64,000 bases of DNA from Notospermus geniculatus (taxonomy: Eukaryota; Nemertea; Pilidiophora; Heteronemertea; Lineidae), in NCBI GenBank assembly GCA_002633025.1, contig NMRB01000180.1, positions 364,378-428,377 on the forward strand, given 5' to 3'. The notes under the pieces are model-generated. The model was not told the origin of the DNA and did no database searches. It worked only from the letters and a program-made list of their open reading frames with translations. Below are positions 1-9,787 of the stretch, piece after piece. Both the position numbers and the translations under genes were made by a program. Numbering within the stretch: position 1 is the first letter of the stretch; every line of letters starts with the position of its first letter.

Positions 1-868
1 GGGCCACAATGCGCACCACACACGCATGCTTTGCCAAGAGACCTGCGGCCATATTTATTAAGCCTTCGCAAATTTGCGCGCACACAAATCTATTGTAAGG
101 CAGTCAGTGAACGATAGCGCATGTGCAGCAAAACAATAGACTTGCCTGCACGCAAAGTTGCGAACGCTTCGTGAATATTGCGCCTGGCACTTTATTCACG
201 AAGCTGGCGTAACTTTACGGAAAGCGTAAACTATTGTCCATTTGCAGGACACCTATTGTTCACTCTCGGCCTGACAAAGGATTTGAGTGCCCTTAAAATT
301 ACGGGAGCTTTGTGAATAAGGTCCCTGTTTCATTACTGTGGCGATGCGAGGTCATTTCATTCAGTTTATACGTAATAGGCATGTAGGGGAGGACTGGCCT
401 GACGTCCCTGTTGTCGATTGGGATAGGCGATTGGCTGATTTGATAGACCTTCATGCAGTAAAACGAGAGGAATGAAGGAATGACTGGTCAACTTTTGTAT
501 TTTGCAAAAAACCTGCCAACGATTGGCGGATTTGATACACAGTGTATGTGTAAATTCGACTTATTACATGTATTTGTATAAAAAATCATGACTCTCATTG
601 GTAGAGGATTGGATACATGACCGAGCATAGATAGGTGTTCGCGAAAAGGTGTCGTGGAGGAGGAAGTACATGGACATGGGTATTTCATATATTGAATACT
701 GGCAAATACACTGGTCCATTGGGAATGTATTTGCTCCGAAAATATCCACTCTTTGTTTCCTTCACGATACTCAGTGTTCACGGTCAGTTGATAAATACAA
801 GTTGCAAAGACAAATCAAAGACAAATGTGAACCGGGAACCATAAAAAGACACATGAAGTTGATATTAA
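1..868. other. Upstream spacer, no gene seen
   Basis: No coding region is supported here. Short open frames on both strands show no family motif and overlap one another. The stretch holds one fold-back element (188-326) and, at about 58-178, a second imperfect inverted repeat with related words such as CGCAAA and CTTCGTGAATA. The last 100 bases resemble the sequence before the next receptor gene (2.97-3.11 kb), so they are probably the proximal promoter. Confidence 0.5.
188..326. mobile_element. Fold-back MITE, family A
   Basis: The ends are inverted copies: TTTATTCACGAAGCT on the left and AGCTTTGTGAATAAGGTCCC on the right, with an AT-rich centre containing CCTATTGTTCACT and GCCTGACAAAGGATTTG. 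The same element recurs at 6067, 9042, 11553, 13758 (decayed) and 47386. It has no coding capacity, so it is a non-autonomous element. The superfamily is unknown to me. Confidence 0.75.
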
Positions 869-875
869 TATAAAC
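869..875 (+). promoter_or_regulatory. Possible TATA box of first receptor
   Basis: TATAAAC lies about 100 bases before the first ATG. The same word sits at 3001-3007 before the second receptor, inside otherwise similar upstream DNA that ends with the shared stretch GCGAGGTCCATCACTTCTTT. Conservation between paralogues is the only support; no transcription start is known. Confidence 0.3.
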
Positions 876-972
876 ATAGTACGATAAACAGAAGCAGAAC
901 CTGTTGTATTATGCCTCGTGCGAGGTCCATCACTTCTTTTGCACTGTGTTGGCAGATTCTGGTGCAATAAGA

Positions 973-2064
973 ATGATTACTGACGGCAAACTTTATTACA
1001 CACGGTCATTCCCTCCACAAGAGGTGTCGTCACTTTTGCTCATCGTCCGTTTAGTGACAGACTTTATCAGTAAGTACATCATGGGAATAATAATCCTTCT
1101 TGGTATTGCTGGGAACGTGCTCTCCATTGTCGTTTTCTGGAGGTGTAGGAGCAAGGATACGGTGACGGTGACCTACTTGGGCCCGCTGGCAGTGGTGGAC
1201 TTGGGTACATTGATCTATGGCACTTATGCATGGATCGTAAATGGAATCATAGGTAAAAGTTACGGAAATTTCTTTATTGAGCCACCTATTTCTTTTTGGT
1301 CACATTTCTTATGTAAGTCACTAAGATATCAAAATAAACTCTGTTCGTCTATCTCTTCGTATCTCATCGTGATGTTCTCGTTAGAAAGGTGTCTTGGTGT
1401 CTGGTTCCCATTAAAGACACACATTATAATAACGACAAGGGCACGCCGAATAGCAATCGGTATAATGATAGCCACGATGATAATCCTTAACATACCGATA
1501 CTGATCTACTTTAGGGTTTACTACTGGGGTGGTACAGACTTGCTTGGATGTTTCTACAACGTGCCTGAATTCACGAACCTTGAGATGTATTTACTCATCG
1601 AAGTCACTGACTATTTCTTTCCTTACATGCTGCCATGCTTTTTTGTATTTCTCTTTAACACCCTGATTATTTTAGGAGTTTCGCGAGCGCGAAAAGCAAC
1701 ATCAGAGACCAAAGTCGCTAGAAAAGCTGATGCGAACAGTCTGCTCAGTCTTATGTTTGTCAGTTTACTGTTCATGGCCACAAGTCTACCCTACATAATA
1801 GTCTGGAACATAAATGACTATTTCTACTTCATCGCCGAGGGAGGGGGATTCGTTGGGTGGTCTCAAGAAAAGAGGAAAATGATTTCTATGATTGGTATGT
1901 TCTCAACATCCATTTCAATGATCAACAACTGTTTGAACTTTCTTATCTACAGTAGTAGCCTCTTAATCTTTCAAAATGAGTTGAGGAATTTATTTTGCAA
2001 GAAGACAGAGATGATGAGCCGTAGTTTTTCTGCACATGGGGAAAGTGGGCCTTCGGTACATTAG
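973..2064 (+). CDS. Class A (rhodopsin-like) GPCR 1
   Basis: Intronless seven-helix receptor of 363 residues, counted from the first in-frame ATG; the frame is open further upstream without an ATG. TM1 is about 36-57 with GN at 47-48. TM2 is 68-90 with Asp76 in LAVVDL. TM3 carries the disulphide Cys114 and ends in E138-R139-C140, replacing DRY. TM4 is 159-180, Cys193 lies in loop 2, TM5 is 206-235, TM6 is 256-280, and TM7 is 303-330 ending NFLIY (322-326) in place of NPxxY. The usual TM6 CWxP tryptophan is absent (ATSLPY). Loop 3 holds AEGGGFVGWS. The general look is that of invertebrate peptide receptors (FMRFamide/TRH-receptor-like), but the ligand is unknown. Its closest neighbour is the gene at 3112. 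Confidence 0.92.
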   Translation: MITDGKLYYTRSFPPQEVSSLLLIVRLVTDFISKYIMGIIILLGIAGNVLSIVVFWRCRSKDTVTVTYLGPLAVVDLGTLIYGTYAWIVNGIIGKSYGNFFIEPPISFWSHFLCKSLRYQNKLCSSISSYLIVMFSLERCLGVWFPLKTHIIITTRARRIAIGIMIATMIILNIPILIYFRVYYWGGTDLLGCFYNVPEFTNLEMYLLIEVTDYFFPYMLPCFFVFLFNTLIILGVSRARKATSETKVARKADANSLLSLMFVSLLFMATSLPYIIVWNINDYFYFIAEGGGFVGWSQEKRKMISMIGMFSTSISMINNCLNFLIYSSSLLIFQNELRNLFCKKTEMMSRSFSAHGESGPSVH

Positions 2065-2234
2065 TATAGGTTTTAAGTAATTACAATGTACAATGTAATT
2101 AATTTACTGGTGTCACTTACACAGCATGCTGTGAGGGCAAGGATAAAAATTGGCAATTGCTTCCACAGCATGCCCTAACCCAAAGCCAAGTACATTATGT
2201 AGATGATCAACAACATACTTGACCAACATTGATC

Positions 2235-2340
2235 AGGACCCATGTTCCCGAAGCCGTCGTTAGACGTTAGCCTACGCTACGCATTTTACCAGTTTTAACG
2301 ACATCGTTAACTTAAAGAAGGCTTCGGGAACATGGGCCCT
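2235..2340. mobile_element. Short fold-back element
   Basis: About 106 bases with near-perfect inverted ends: AGGACCCATGTTCCCGAAGC on the left, and its complement ending GGGAACATGGGCCCT on the right. It has no reading frame of note. It sits in the spacer after receptor 1. The rest of the 1-kb spacer (2065-3000) shows only a tRNA-like head and no gene. Confidence 0.65.
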
Positions 2341-2743
2341 GATTGGATAGAATATACAATTAGCGTGCTGTGGAGGCAAGGATTATAGTTGGGGCCTTGC
2401 TTGTGGGCACATGCTGTGTAAAATGTCACATCTTAACTGCGAGATTGATTCCATTTATGTAATCCTAAGTGAAGTGGTTGTGACAAATTTAGGGTGCAGT
2501 TTTGATCTTCGTGATGGAACATCTGGGGCCATATTCATAAAACTACTTAAGCCAAAGTGTGGTGCTTATCTTTTGTTGAATGTTGGAACAATGTCGCCAG
2601 TATACACAGAAACCTTTATCCTCTGCCTACCTGGTAAAGATTTGTGCATTTTTTACATGCCTACTCTTACATTTTCGGAGATTGTTTGGACTACTCGCAG
2701 GGTACTGATGGACGCCTCGTTTAAACATGGGCCATTGAAGATG

Positions 2744-2832
2744 GGGAATTGGCCTAGTGGTTTAAGGCGTGCTGCCCCTTAGTGCTGGCGATTGATGCCT
2801 TCTGCGAGGGTCCGTGGGTTCGATTCTGGTAG
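2744..2832 (+). repeat. tRNA-like SINE head or tRNA pseudogene
   Basis: An A-box-like TGGCCTAGTGG (2750-2760) is followed 57 bases later by a B-box-like GGTTCGATTCT (2817-2827), the layout of a pol III internal promoter. The T-arm stem pairs poorly, so this is not a convincing functional tRNA. A decayed tRNA-Leu/Ser-like gene or the head of a SINE are the two options. Confidence 0.4.
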
Positions 2833-3000
2833 GAAGCAATGTCTTTCACCTCAGAAACCCGATTTCTATTTCATATTCTTACATTTTCACTGATATTACT
2901 AGTAAGCTTATATATGACCAGTGGAGGAATACAAGCTACAAACGATGAAATCAAGGGCAGATGACAACCAGGAACCATAAATAGTCTACAGGTTTATGAA

Positions 3001-3007
3001 TATAAAC
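3001..3007 (+). promoter_or_regulatory. Possible TATA box of second receptor
   Basis: TATAAAC, 111 bases before the ATG at 3112. It is the counterpart of the motif at 869. The spacing to the shared GCGAGGTCCATCACTTC block is somewhat longer here (about 87 bases against 55). Confidence 0.3.
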
Positions 3008-3111
3008 ACAGGATTGGCACATTTCAAACCATTGTATGATAACGTAAACAGAAGCAGGGGAAGCTGTTTTGTATTGTGCTTTAGTGCGAGGTCCATCACT
3101 TCTTTTGCACT

Positions 3112-4236
3112 ATGTCGGCAGATTCTGGTGCAATAAGAATGATCACCGAGCTCAAACTTTATTACACACAGTCATTCTCTCCACAGGAGCTGTCGTTCCT
3201 TTTGCTCATCGTCGGCTGGGTGACAGACTTCATCAATAAGTACATCATGGGAATCATCATTGCTCTTGGTATTGGTGGGAATGTGCTCTCCATTGTCGTT
3301 TTCTGGAGGTGTAGAAAGAAGGATACGGTGACGGTGACCTATTTGGGCCCGCTAGCAGTGGTGGACTTGGGTACACTGATCTATGGCACTTATGCATGGA
3401 TCGTAAGTGGAGTCTTAGGTAAAAGCTACGGAAATTTCTTCATTGATCCACCAATATCGTTTTGGCCACATTTCTTATGTAAGGCACTGAGATACCAAAA
3501 CAGAGTGTGTTCATCTATCTCTTCGTATCTCATCGTGATGTTCTCGTTAGAAAGGTGCCTTAGTGTCTGGTTCCCACTGAAGACGCATGTTATCATTACG
3601 ACGAGGGCACGCCGAATAGCAGTCGCTGTAATGATGACTGCGATGCATATCATCAATGTACCAATACTGATCTTCTTTCGGGTTTACTATTGGGGTAGCA
3701 CAGAAACATTTGGATGTTTCTACAACGTGCCTGAGTTCACAAATCTTGAGATGTATTTCCTAATCCAAATCACGGATTATTTTCTTCCCTACACACTGCC
3801 GTGCTTTTTTGTATTTCTCTTTAACACCCTGATTATTTTAGGAGTTTCGCGAGCGCGAAAAGCAACATCAGAGACGAGAGTCGCTAGGAAAGCGGATGCG
3901 AACAGTTTGCTCATCCTACTGTTTGTCAGTTTACTCTTTTTGGTGACAAGTCTTCCGTATATAATAGTCTGGAATATAAATGACTATTACTACTATATCG
4001 CCGAGGGAGGGGGATTCGTTGGGTGGTCTCAGGAAAAATGGAAATTGATATGTTTGACGCTTGGTATGTTCGTAACATCCGTTGCAATGATCAACAACTG
4101 TTTGAACTTTCTTATCTACAGCAGTAGTCTCTTAATCTTTCAAAACGAGTTGAGGATTATATTTTTTGGCAAGACTGAGAAAGTGATGAAGACTGGTTTT
4201 TCTTCGCATGAGAAATGTGGGCCTTCGGTACGCTAG
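3112..4236 (+). CDS. Class A GPCR 2
   Basis: Intronless receptor of 374 residues from the first ATG. A second in-frame ATG at residue 10 matches the only ATG of receptor 1, so the true protein may be 365 residues. All seven helices are present. Landmarks are GNVLSIVVFW in TM1, AVVDL in TM2, SLERCLSVWFP after TM3 (ERC instead of DRY), a loop-2 cysteine in FGCFYNVPEF, AEGGGFVGWS in loop 3 and NFLIY in TM7. It is the sister of receptor 1, with which it shares promoter DNA and the GESGPSVH/EKCGPSVR-type tail. Stretches of ICL3 are identical to receptors 1 and 3 even at silent sites, which hints at gene conversion. Ligand unknown. Confidence 0.92.
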   Translation: MSADSGAIRMITELKLYYTQSFSPQELSFLLLIVGWVTDFINKYIMGIIIALGIGGNVLSIVVFWRCRKKDTVTVTYLGPLAVVDLGTLIYGTYAWIVSGVLGKSYGNFFIDPPISFWPHFLCKALRYQNRVCSSISSYLIVMFSLERCLSVWFPLKTHVIITTRARRIAVAVMMTAMHIINVPILIFFRVYYWGSTETFGCFYNVPEFTNLEMYFLIQITDYFLPYTLPCFFVFLFNTLIILGVSRARKATSETRVARKADANSLLILLFVSLLFLVTSLPYIIVWNINDYYYYIAEGGGFVGWSQEKWKLICLTLGMFVTSVAMINNCLNFLIYSSSLLIFQNELRIIFFGKTEKVMKTGFSSHEKCGPSVR

Positions 4237-4492
4237 CATGTCGTCGATTTGGGCTGTCCTGTGTCCACTATTCTCCAACTATAGAGTGGTCAGCATGGTC
4301 AGTACGGATACTACAGTGTATAATATGTCGTGCCCATAAAAAATGCCTAAAGCAGGAAACTGAAATCGATCAAAATACCCAGCCAAGTCTTCGAATTCAA
4401 ACGCCAATACACAGGAAAGACGGCGTATATATGCACGTGTGTAGGAATGTTCCCATCATTTTGCTGCCCTATTGAAAAGTCGTGGTCATATG

Positions 4493-4498
4493 AATAAA
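4493..4498 (+). terminator. Possible poly(A) signal of receptor 2
   Basis: AATAAA lies 257 bases after the receptor 2 stop codon, followed by AT-rich DNA. It is the first canonical hexamer downstream, but no cDNA evidence is available. Confidence 0.35.
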
Positions 4499-4809
4499 GA
4501 TGATTTTACTACAGATTTGTACAGCATTGCCTGGTGCATTTGTATTGAAAAATTCAAGTAAAAATCATTTACTAGACTTTATTCATATGAACCATGGTCT
4601 TTCTAGTAGATGTGTATTGTCAATACGTTCCCAATAAAAAGAAGGAAGCCCTGAAAAACGGGGAACATTGGCAGATGTTACAGCGGCAGCGGGACAACCA
4701 ATTTACCATATCAGAAATAGTCAATAACTGTATGCCTGAATTTGTGGCAGGCATTCGTTCTCATTGAACTGATTCCTAATACGGGAAAATAAGTGGCTTC
4801 TCCAGGGAT

Positions 4810-4964
4810 GGACGCCAATATCGAATTTGGGCTGTCAGTGCAAACATCGGCCTCTGTCACCGCTTAGGTTCGATCACAGTCGGACTACCGGTCTTCATGT
4901 GATAGAGAGGGCGACTCACTCTGACAGCGCAGGTTTTCTCCGGGCACACCGTTTACCGCCTGCA
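4810..4964 (+). repeat. SINE-like repeat, copy 1
   Basis: Contains GACGCCAATAT, a B-box-like TTAGGTTCGATCAC and the tail block GCAGGTTTTCTCCGGGCAC. A second copy lies at 10910-11020 in the matching place of the duplicated unit. The tail resembles the conserved central blocks of several metazoan SINEs, but I cannot name the family. Confidence 0.45.
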
Positions 4965-5203
4965 TTTACCTTGATTACGCTGCATAAAAGTCCGGGCTCA
5001 GCCCGGGCTTTTTGCGTTTACACTGAATCGCCGTGTCTAAATAAAGCCCGGGCTTTTAAAACCCATACATGCCGCGTACATGCTCAAAAAGCCCGGGCTT
5101 ATTTCAGACCAGGTGAAATGTTTTTCAGTGAGGCCCGTGTGCCAGTGTGACATCACAATAGATTGACGGAATAAGCGGTGACTTGACAATGGGCGACACA
5201 CAA

Positions 5204-5583
5204 TAGCCGTGTTTACACCTATGCAATTTTTCCAGGCCCGGGTTCGAATTTAACCCGGATCCATTTAATTTTCTGTCCACACCTATTATTCGTCTTACGA
5301 CATTGAACGCTGGCCATGCTATTTATAGACACACCACCCATTCAATTTTAGCAGACCGACACCTGTCGGTGGGCTCAGTAAACGTTTTAGCCCGGCATTT
5401 TTCTGTCCACACCTTTGAAATTGCCGGGCTAAAGTATAATCCGGATCAGACCCGCCGAGCGAAAGCGGGCTAAATTAGTCCGGCAATTTTTAATCCGGAT
5501 CCGATTTTCATAGGTGTAAACGCAAAAAAGGCGGGTCAGAGCCGGGTCAGGTCCGGCAATTTCCTCAGGTGTAAACACGGCTA
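5204..5583. mobile_element. Fold-back transposon with CCGTGTTTACACCT ends
   Basis: Inverted ends TAGCCGTGTTTACACCT and AGGTGTAAACACGGCTA flank about 380 bases rich in CCGG and GCCGGGCT words, including further internal inverted pairs (AACCCGGATCC against GGATCCGATTTT). Just before it, 4989-5110 holds several inverted AAGCCCGGGCTT words and may be a relative. The block 4990-5715 is missing from the matching place in the second 5.8-kb unit, so it arrived after that duplication or was lost there. No gene lies between 4237 and 6280. Confidence 0.6.
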
Positions 5584-6066
5584 GAGAAACAGCGAGTCTG
5601 TTTCCCAGTGTGTTCCGAACAATGAGAATCACACAGAAAAATGGCCACACTGAAAAACGTTACACCTGCATGGCTTCGAAAAGTCGCCGGGCTTTTTCAG
5701 ACAGGTGTAACCACTGCTATTACATTAAATTCGCCCAGTGTTGTTAAACGGCGTATTTGGATTGCGTCCGTGATTTTCAAAGAAAATTACGTAATCTGAA
5801 CTGTGTAATTTCACTCGGTGCAATCATATACGAGTGTCGTTGAATTACTGTTATCGAAATGCAGCATACATGTATGATCAGTGAATAAAAAGCTTAATCG
5901 TGATCAGAGATGTTGGGTACGTTGCAGGTCATGACACAAGGAATACTAAGTAGTGGTACTGCATATACCATAGATAACGACCTACTGATTATCGTGCGCT
6001 AATACATCAGTAGTATCGCTTTGAGGATATTCAGATTTAATTGATGCAAACAAACTCGTACGAATC

Positions 6067-6197
6067 AGGGACCTTATTCACGAAGCTGTCGTACATGCGT
6101 AAGCTATTCTCCATATTCGGTAAACTTTGTTCACTATCAGTCTGACAAAGGTTTTGTGCACCCGTAAAGTTACCGGGGCTGTGTAAATAAGTTCCCT
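6067..6197. mobile_element. Fold-back MITE, family A, in receptor 3 promoter
   Basis: Starts AGGGACCTTATTCACGAAGC and ends with the inverted equivalent GTGTAAATAAGTTCCCT. It lies only 84 bases before the ATG of receptor 3. The paralogous receptor at 11762 has the same element in the same place (11553-11687), so insertion predates their duplication. Confidence 0.75.
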
Positions 6198-6280
6198 GTA
6201 CTACGCATCGTGCAAGACCGTCGCAAACATTCTTTTCTCATACCGGCTGAAATTACCGGCTGAAATCGTGTCGAAGAAGA

Positions 6281-7330
6281 ATGGCAACATATACCAACCA
6301 TTATTTGGTACCAACTACCTCCACCCTGAAGGAGGTGTGGTCATTGTTACAGATCATGCGCCTTATAACAGGCTTCGTCAGCAAGTACTTAATAGGAGTA
6401 ATCATCGTTCTTGGTCTTGGTGGGAACGTGCTCTCCATTGCCGTTTTCTGGAGATGCCGGAGTAAGGACACGGTGACGGTGACATACTTGGGTCTGCTTG
6501 CAGTGGCGGACTTAGGAACACTGATCTATGGCACTTATGCATGGATCGTAAATGGAGTCTTAGGTGAAAGCTACGGAAATTTCTTCACCGACCCACCAAT
6601 TTCCGTTTTGTCAAATTTTTTATGTAAGACACTGAGATACCAAAACAGAGTGTGTTCGTGTATCTCTTCGTATCTCATCGTGATGTTCTCGTTAGAAAGG
6701 TGTCTTGGTGTCTGGTTCCCATTAAAGATACATATAATAGTGACGACGAGGACCCGTCGCATGGCAATTTGTGTAATGATGGCGGCGATGCTTATACTCA
6801 ACTCACCAATACTGATCTACTTTGAGGTTTACGCCTGGGGTGGCACAAAAACACTTGCGTGTTTCTACTACGTGCCTTGGATCACCAACATTGAGAGATA
6901 TTTGATTATTGAAATCCTTGACAATTTCCTTCCTTATATGCTGCCATGCTTCTCGGTGTTAGTGCTGAACACCCTGATTATTTTAGGAGTTTCGCGAGCG
7001 CGAAAAGCAACATCAGAAACAAGAGTTGTTAGGAAAGCGGATGCGAACAGTCTGATCAGTCTTCTGTTCATCGGTTTACTGTTCATGGCCACAAGTCTTC
7101 CGTACATAGTAGTCTGGAATATCAATAACTATTACTGTTATATTGCCGATGGAGGGAGTTTCGCTGGGTGGTCTCCGGAAGAAAGGAATATGATTTTTAC
7201 AATTGGTATGTTCTCAACATCCGTTTCAATGATCAACAACTGTTTGAACTTTCTTATCTACAGCAGTAGTCTCTTAATCTTTCAAAACGAGCTGAAGAAC
7301 TTATTTTGCAGGAAGACTGACGCGACTTAA
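6281..7330 (+). CDS. Class A GPCR 3
   Basis: Intronless receptor of 349 residues; the ATG is the first in frame and matches the start of its sister at 11762. It has the family layout: GNVLSIAVFWR in TM1, AVADL in TM2, SLERCLGVWFP after TM3 (ERC for DRY), a loop-2 cysteine in LACFYYVP, a shortened tail ending CRKTDAT, and NFLIY in TM7. This pair differs from the others in loops: ECL1 reads TDPPISVLSNFLC, and the conserved loop-3 motif is ADGGSFAGWS. That pattern fits a different ligand from receptors 1 and 2. Surface receptor for an unknown peptide or chemical cue. Confidence 0.92.
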   Translation: MATYTNHYLVPTTSTLKEVWSLLQIMRLITGFVSKYLIGVIIVLGLGGNVLSIAVFWRCRSKDTVTVTYLGLLAVADLGTLIYGTYAWIVNGVLGESYGNFFTDPPISVLSNFLCKTLRYQNRVCSCISSYLIVMFSLERCLGVWFPLKIHIIVTTRTRRMAICVMMAAMLILNSPILIYFEVYAWGGTKTLACFYYVPWITNIERYLIIEILDNFLPYMLPCFSVLVLNTLIILGVSRARKATSETRVVRKADANSLISLLFIGLLFMATSLPYIVVWNINNYYCYIADGGSFAGWSPEERNMIFTIGMFSTSVSMINNCLNFLIYSSSLLIFQNELKNLFCRKTDAT

Positions 7331-7404
7331 TCTCGGAAAAACTGTCTAGGAAGTTTTGTCCGTCAGGGACATCTTTCCGCGGAGAATTTCAGTCCTCCGC
7401 ATCG

Positions 7405-7410
7405 AATAAA
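7405..7410 (+). terminator. Possible poly(A) signal of receptor 3
   Basis: AATAAA 75 bases after the stop codon. The matching spot after receptor 5 lacks the hexamer, so the support is positional only. Confidence 0.35.
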
Positions 7411-7439
7411 TGATACCAAGGACATCTTAAGCTAGACGC

Positions 7440-8205
7440 AAGGACCCTGAACGCCGCGTAGCGGCAAACGTGCGAAGCGCTACTGATCAATACCACGGGT
7501 CACTCACTCTCATTCCACCTCAGAGACGGGCTCAGGCGAAATGTGATAAATTTACCCAATATGCCGGCGTTACGCGGTGTAAAGGCGGATTTTGTTTATG
7601 GAGGGCCGGACAAGTGTATTTTGGAGTGTCCAAGTCGGGTAGACCGTTGAAAAGTGTTACGGATTATAACTTTCAGGCTGTTTTAGGTTGGGAGAATTTT
7701 ATTGCAACGTCATCGGGTCAAAGGTTATTTATCACCGAACGTTTCCGAAGTTCGCCGGTGTATACTGCCATCATCATGATCGCCTCAACGAAGATTGCCC
7801 ATGTTGCCAGACCTACCACATTGTACCACGAGGCGAGTGTTGCCCTATTGAGGTTTGTGCGTGTTACGCTTCGTACTACACATGTGTCCTTTTATTCGAC
7901 ATGGCAAGGCAACGACAATGGATCATATTATTAGGGCAACGCATTGATATTATAGGTCCTCGGCCTGTTGTAATGTGCAGTTGACAGGGAGCTGTTAGCA
8001 GTCACCACAGTGAAGTGGCACACTGCACTGCGGCGTGGCAAAACGGCCATTTTAAATCCCTAAATACTTATACCACTGCCCACACCCGACAGCTGTCATC
8101 AGCTGACGGGTGTGGGCAGTGGTACTTCTGCCACTTTTCACCCACAGGAACCAACCAAAAACCATCCTTCCCACGTTCCTATCACTCTGGGTACAAATGT
8201 CCGAT
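7440..8205. other. Insertion-like block absent from the paralogous flank
   Basis: The 3' flanks of receptors 3 and 5 align on both sides of this block (ACATCTTA before, GGGTTGAATAAAC after), but the block itself is found only here. It contains a cysteine-rich open segment (listed separately) and a hairpin at 8072-8125 whose arms read TACCACTGCCCACACCCG and its complement. It could be a decayed mobile element or DNA carried in from another gene. Confidence 0.5.
7687..7852 (+). other. Possible VWC-like cysteine-rich exon remnant
   Basis: After an acceptor-like CTGTTTTAG the frame reads on with cysteines spaced roughly as in a von Willebrand type C domain: FYC, then GVYC, then EDCPCC, then PRGECCPIEVC. 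The final GECCP is the most telling part. A donor-like GAG/GTTTGT follows. No neighbouring exon is found, so this is either a stray exon or chance. Low confidence. Confidence 0.22.
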
Positions 8206-8665
8206 GGGTTGAATAAACAGTATACTGGGGGAAATCGTGTATTATGACGCCTTAATCTTGTAATAAATAGCCTTTGGACAGTTTATACCAGGTGTTATTG
8301 TCCATGGGGACCCCGTACTCTAGGTATATGTGTCCATCGGATAATAAACACATGGTAAAAAGGTCTTGATTTCACCAGATAATAATTTTCGGGGATGGGT
8401 TTATCTGATTCGATTGATGCGACTTAAAAGTCAAAGTGTGATACTTATCTTTTGTGTTGAACAAAGGATAAGTGCCACACTTGGACTTAAGTACTTATGA
8501 ATATGGGCCCCGGTCCCTGGTGCACCTTTCTGACCTAGTAGGCTAGTCATCGGTTCTCAGAACTTGCTCCCTACGTCACACCGAACATGACCACACTGTC
8601 TGCGGTGACGTCCGGATCAAGTAGTAAGAACCACTGAATACCTGACGATGGAGTGCAGTTAAGTT

Positions 8666-8797
8666 AGGCTGAGTTTAGATCGAGGCACACGCGACAGGAA
8701 CACGCAGGCGAACAAAGGTTGCATGGGATGAATCCTTTGTGAACCCATTGTTCGCCTGCATGTTCGTGTCGCGTGTGCCTCGATGTAAACTCGGCCT
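8666..8797. mobile_element. Fold-back MITE, family D
   Basis: Inverted arms AGGCTGAGTTTAGATCGAGG and its near complement ending GTAAACTCGGCCT, with long pairing through CACGCGACA and GAACACGCAGGCGAACAA. A relative with the same outer ends (AGGCTGGGTTTACAT) but a different core is at 13940-14062. No gene lies between 8206 and 9787. Confidence 0.7.
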
Positions 8798-9041
8798 TGG
8801 AGATCCTTTCAGACACAATATGCAGCTTGATAACTGTCGATACAACATAAGAAACGTTAACTTTTCAGGAAAGAAACAAAAACGACTTTGAGCGGAAAAC
8901 TTTGCTGAACGGAGTTACCACCACATCGAAAGTTTGGAATGTGCAGAATTTGGTAAACTCTGCAAATACATGTATTATGTCAGCATGGCAAATCATCATG
9001 CATGTAGTTACACTTGTCTAATCCCATGCTGTTTGAAGTTC

Positions 9042-9170
9042 AGGGACCATATTCACGAAATTCTCGTGACATTACGGTTACCATTGTGCATTTCCTGGGT
9101 ACCCTATTGTTCACGATCAGCCTGAAAAAGGATTTGTGCACCCTTAAAGTTACAGGGGTTTTGTGAATAA
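9042..9170. mobile_element. Fold-back MITE, family A, interrupted
   Basis: Begins AGGGACCATATTCACGAAAT and runs to TTTTGTGAATAA, where it is cut by a family B element. Its last bases seem to resume after the insert as TTATCCCT (9306-9313). The decayed counterpart in the other 5.8-kb unit is 13758-13831, also followed directly by a family B element. Confidence 0.65.
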
Positions 9171-9305
9171 TAGGGAGTTTTCGCAAAGCCCCCCCCAAAA
9201 CGCCGACGCGAACGTCTATCCTATTGTTTGGTGCTCTCTTCGTATCATCGAACAATAGGACTGGCGTTCGCGTTGGCGTTTCGGGGGCTTTGCGAAAACT
9301 CACTA
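9171..9305. mobile_element. Fold-back MITE, family B, nested in A
   Basis: Long inverted arms: TAGGGAGTTTTCGCAAAGCC on the left, GGGCTTTGCGAAAACTCACT on the right, each followed inward by AACGCCRACGCGAACG-type sequence. Other copies are at 13832, 16647, 30300, 41276, 52335 and 56236. Its place inside a family A element shows that B was active after A at this site. Confidence 0.75.
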
Positions 9306-9338
9306 TTATCCCTAGACTTCACGAAAGACCTTCCGTTA

Positions 9339-9513
9339 AGGCGCTGCTCCACTTGACAGTTTTCTCGTAGAAGTTGACTCACAATGGGCAATTCACCATT
9401 GTTTGTGTCCTGTCGGCTTACGCTGAGGCCAATGACACAAAAAACTGCTCGCAGTTGAGTTGCCCATTGAGAGCCAACTTCTGCGAAAAAACTGTCAAGT
9501 GGAGCAGCGCCTT
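9339..9513. mobile_element. Fold-back element with an empty-site relative
   Basis: Inverted arms begin AAGGCGCTGCTCCACTTGAC. The flanks, GAAAGACCTTCC and GTGTCGGCCTACTTGAC, are found joined and uninterrupted near 14080-14115 in the second unit, which lacks the element. This is direct evidence for insertion after duplication, or for excision. A related, further interrupted element is at about 16350-16640. Confidence 0.65.
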
Positions 9514-9787
9514 TAGTGTCGGCCTACTTGACATTTTAAAAAAGAAACCAGCAAATATAACGCACTGCAACTCCCGAATTTAGCCGGTTTACAGACTGTA
9601 CACGTTCTTTCCTTACTTTTACAGTACCGGTATTCATATAGTTATAGGTTAATGTTTTATCATGGAGTCCTCCAAAATCTCATGTCAACGTCGAATGAAA
9701 AAAATATGATGAAAACATTGTCATAATCTCAATTTTTTATCAAGAGACTTGGCAAAGATTTTCAAACTATTTTTCGCCAAAAATCTA

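Noticed and set aside
2744-2832. Functional tRNA gene
   Set aside because: A and B boxes are present, but the T stem pairs poorly and the acceptor stem cannot be closed. Listed as a tRNA-like repeat instead.
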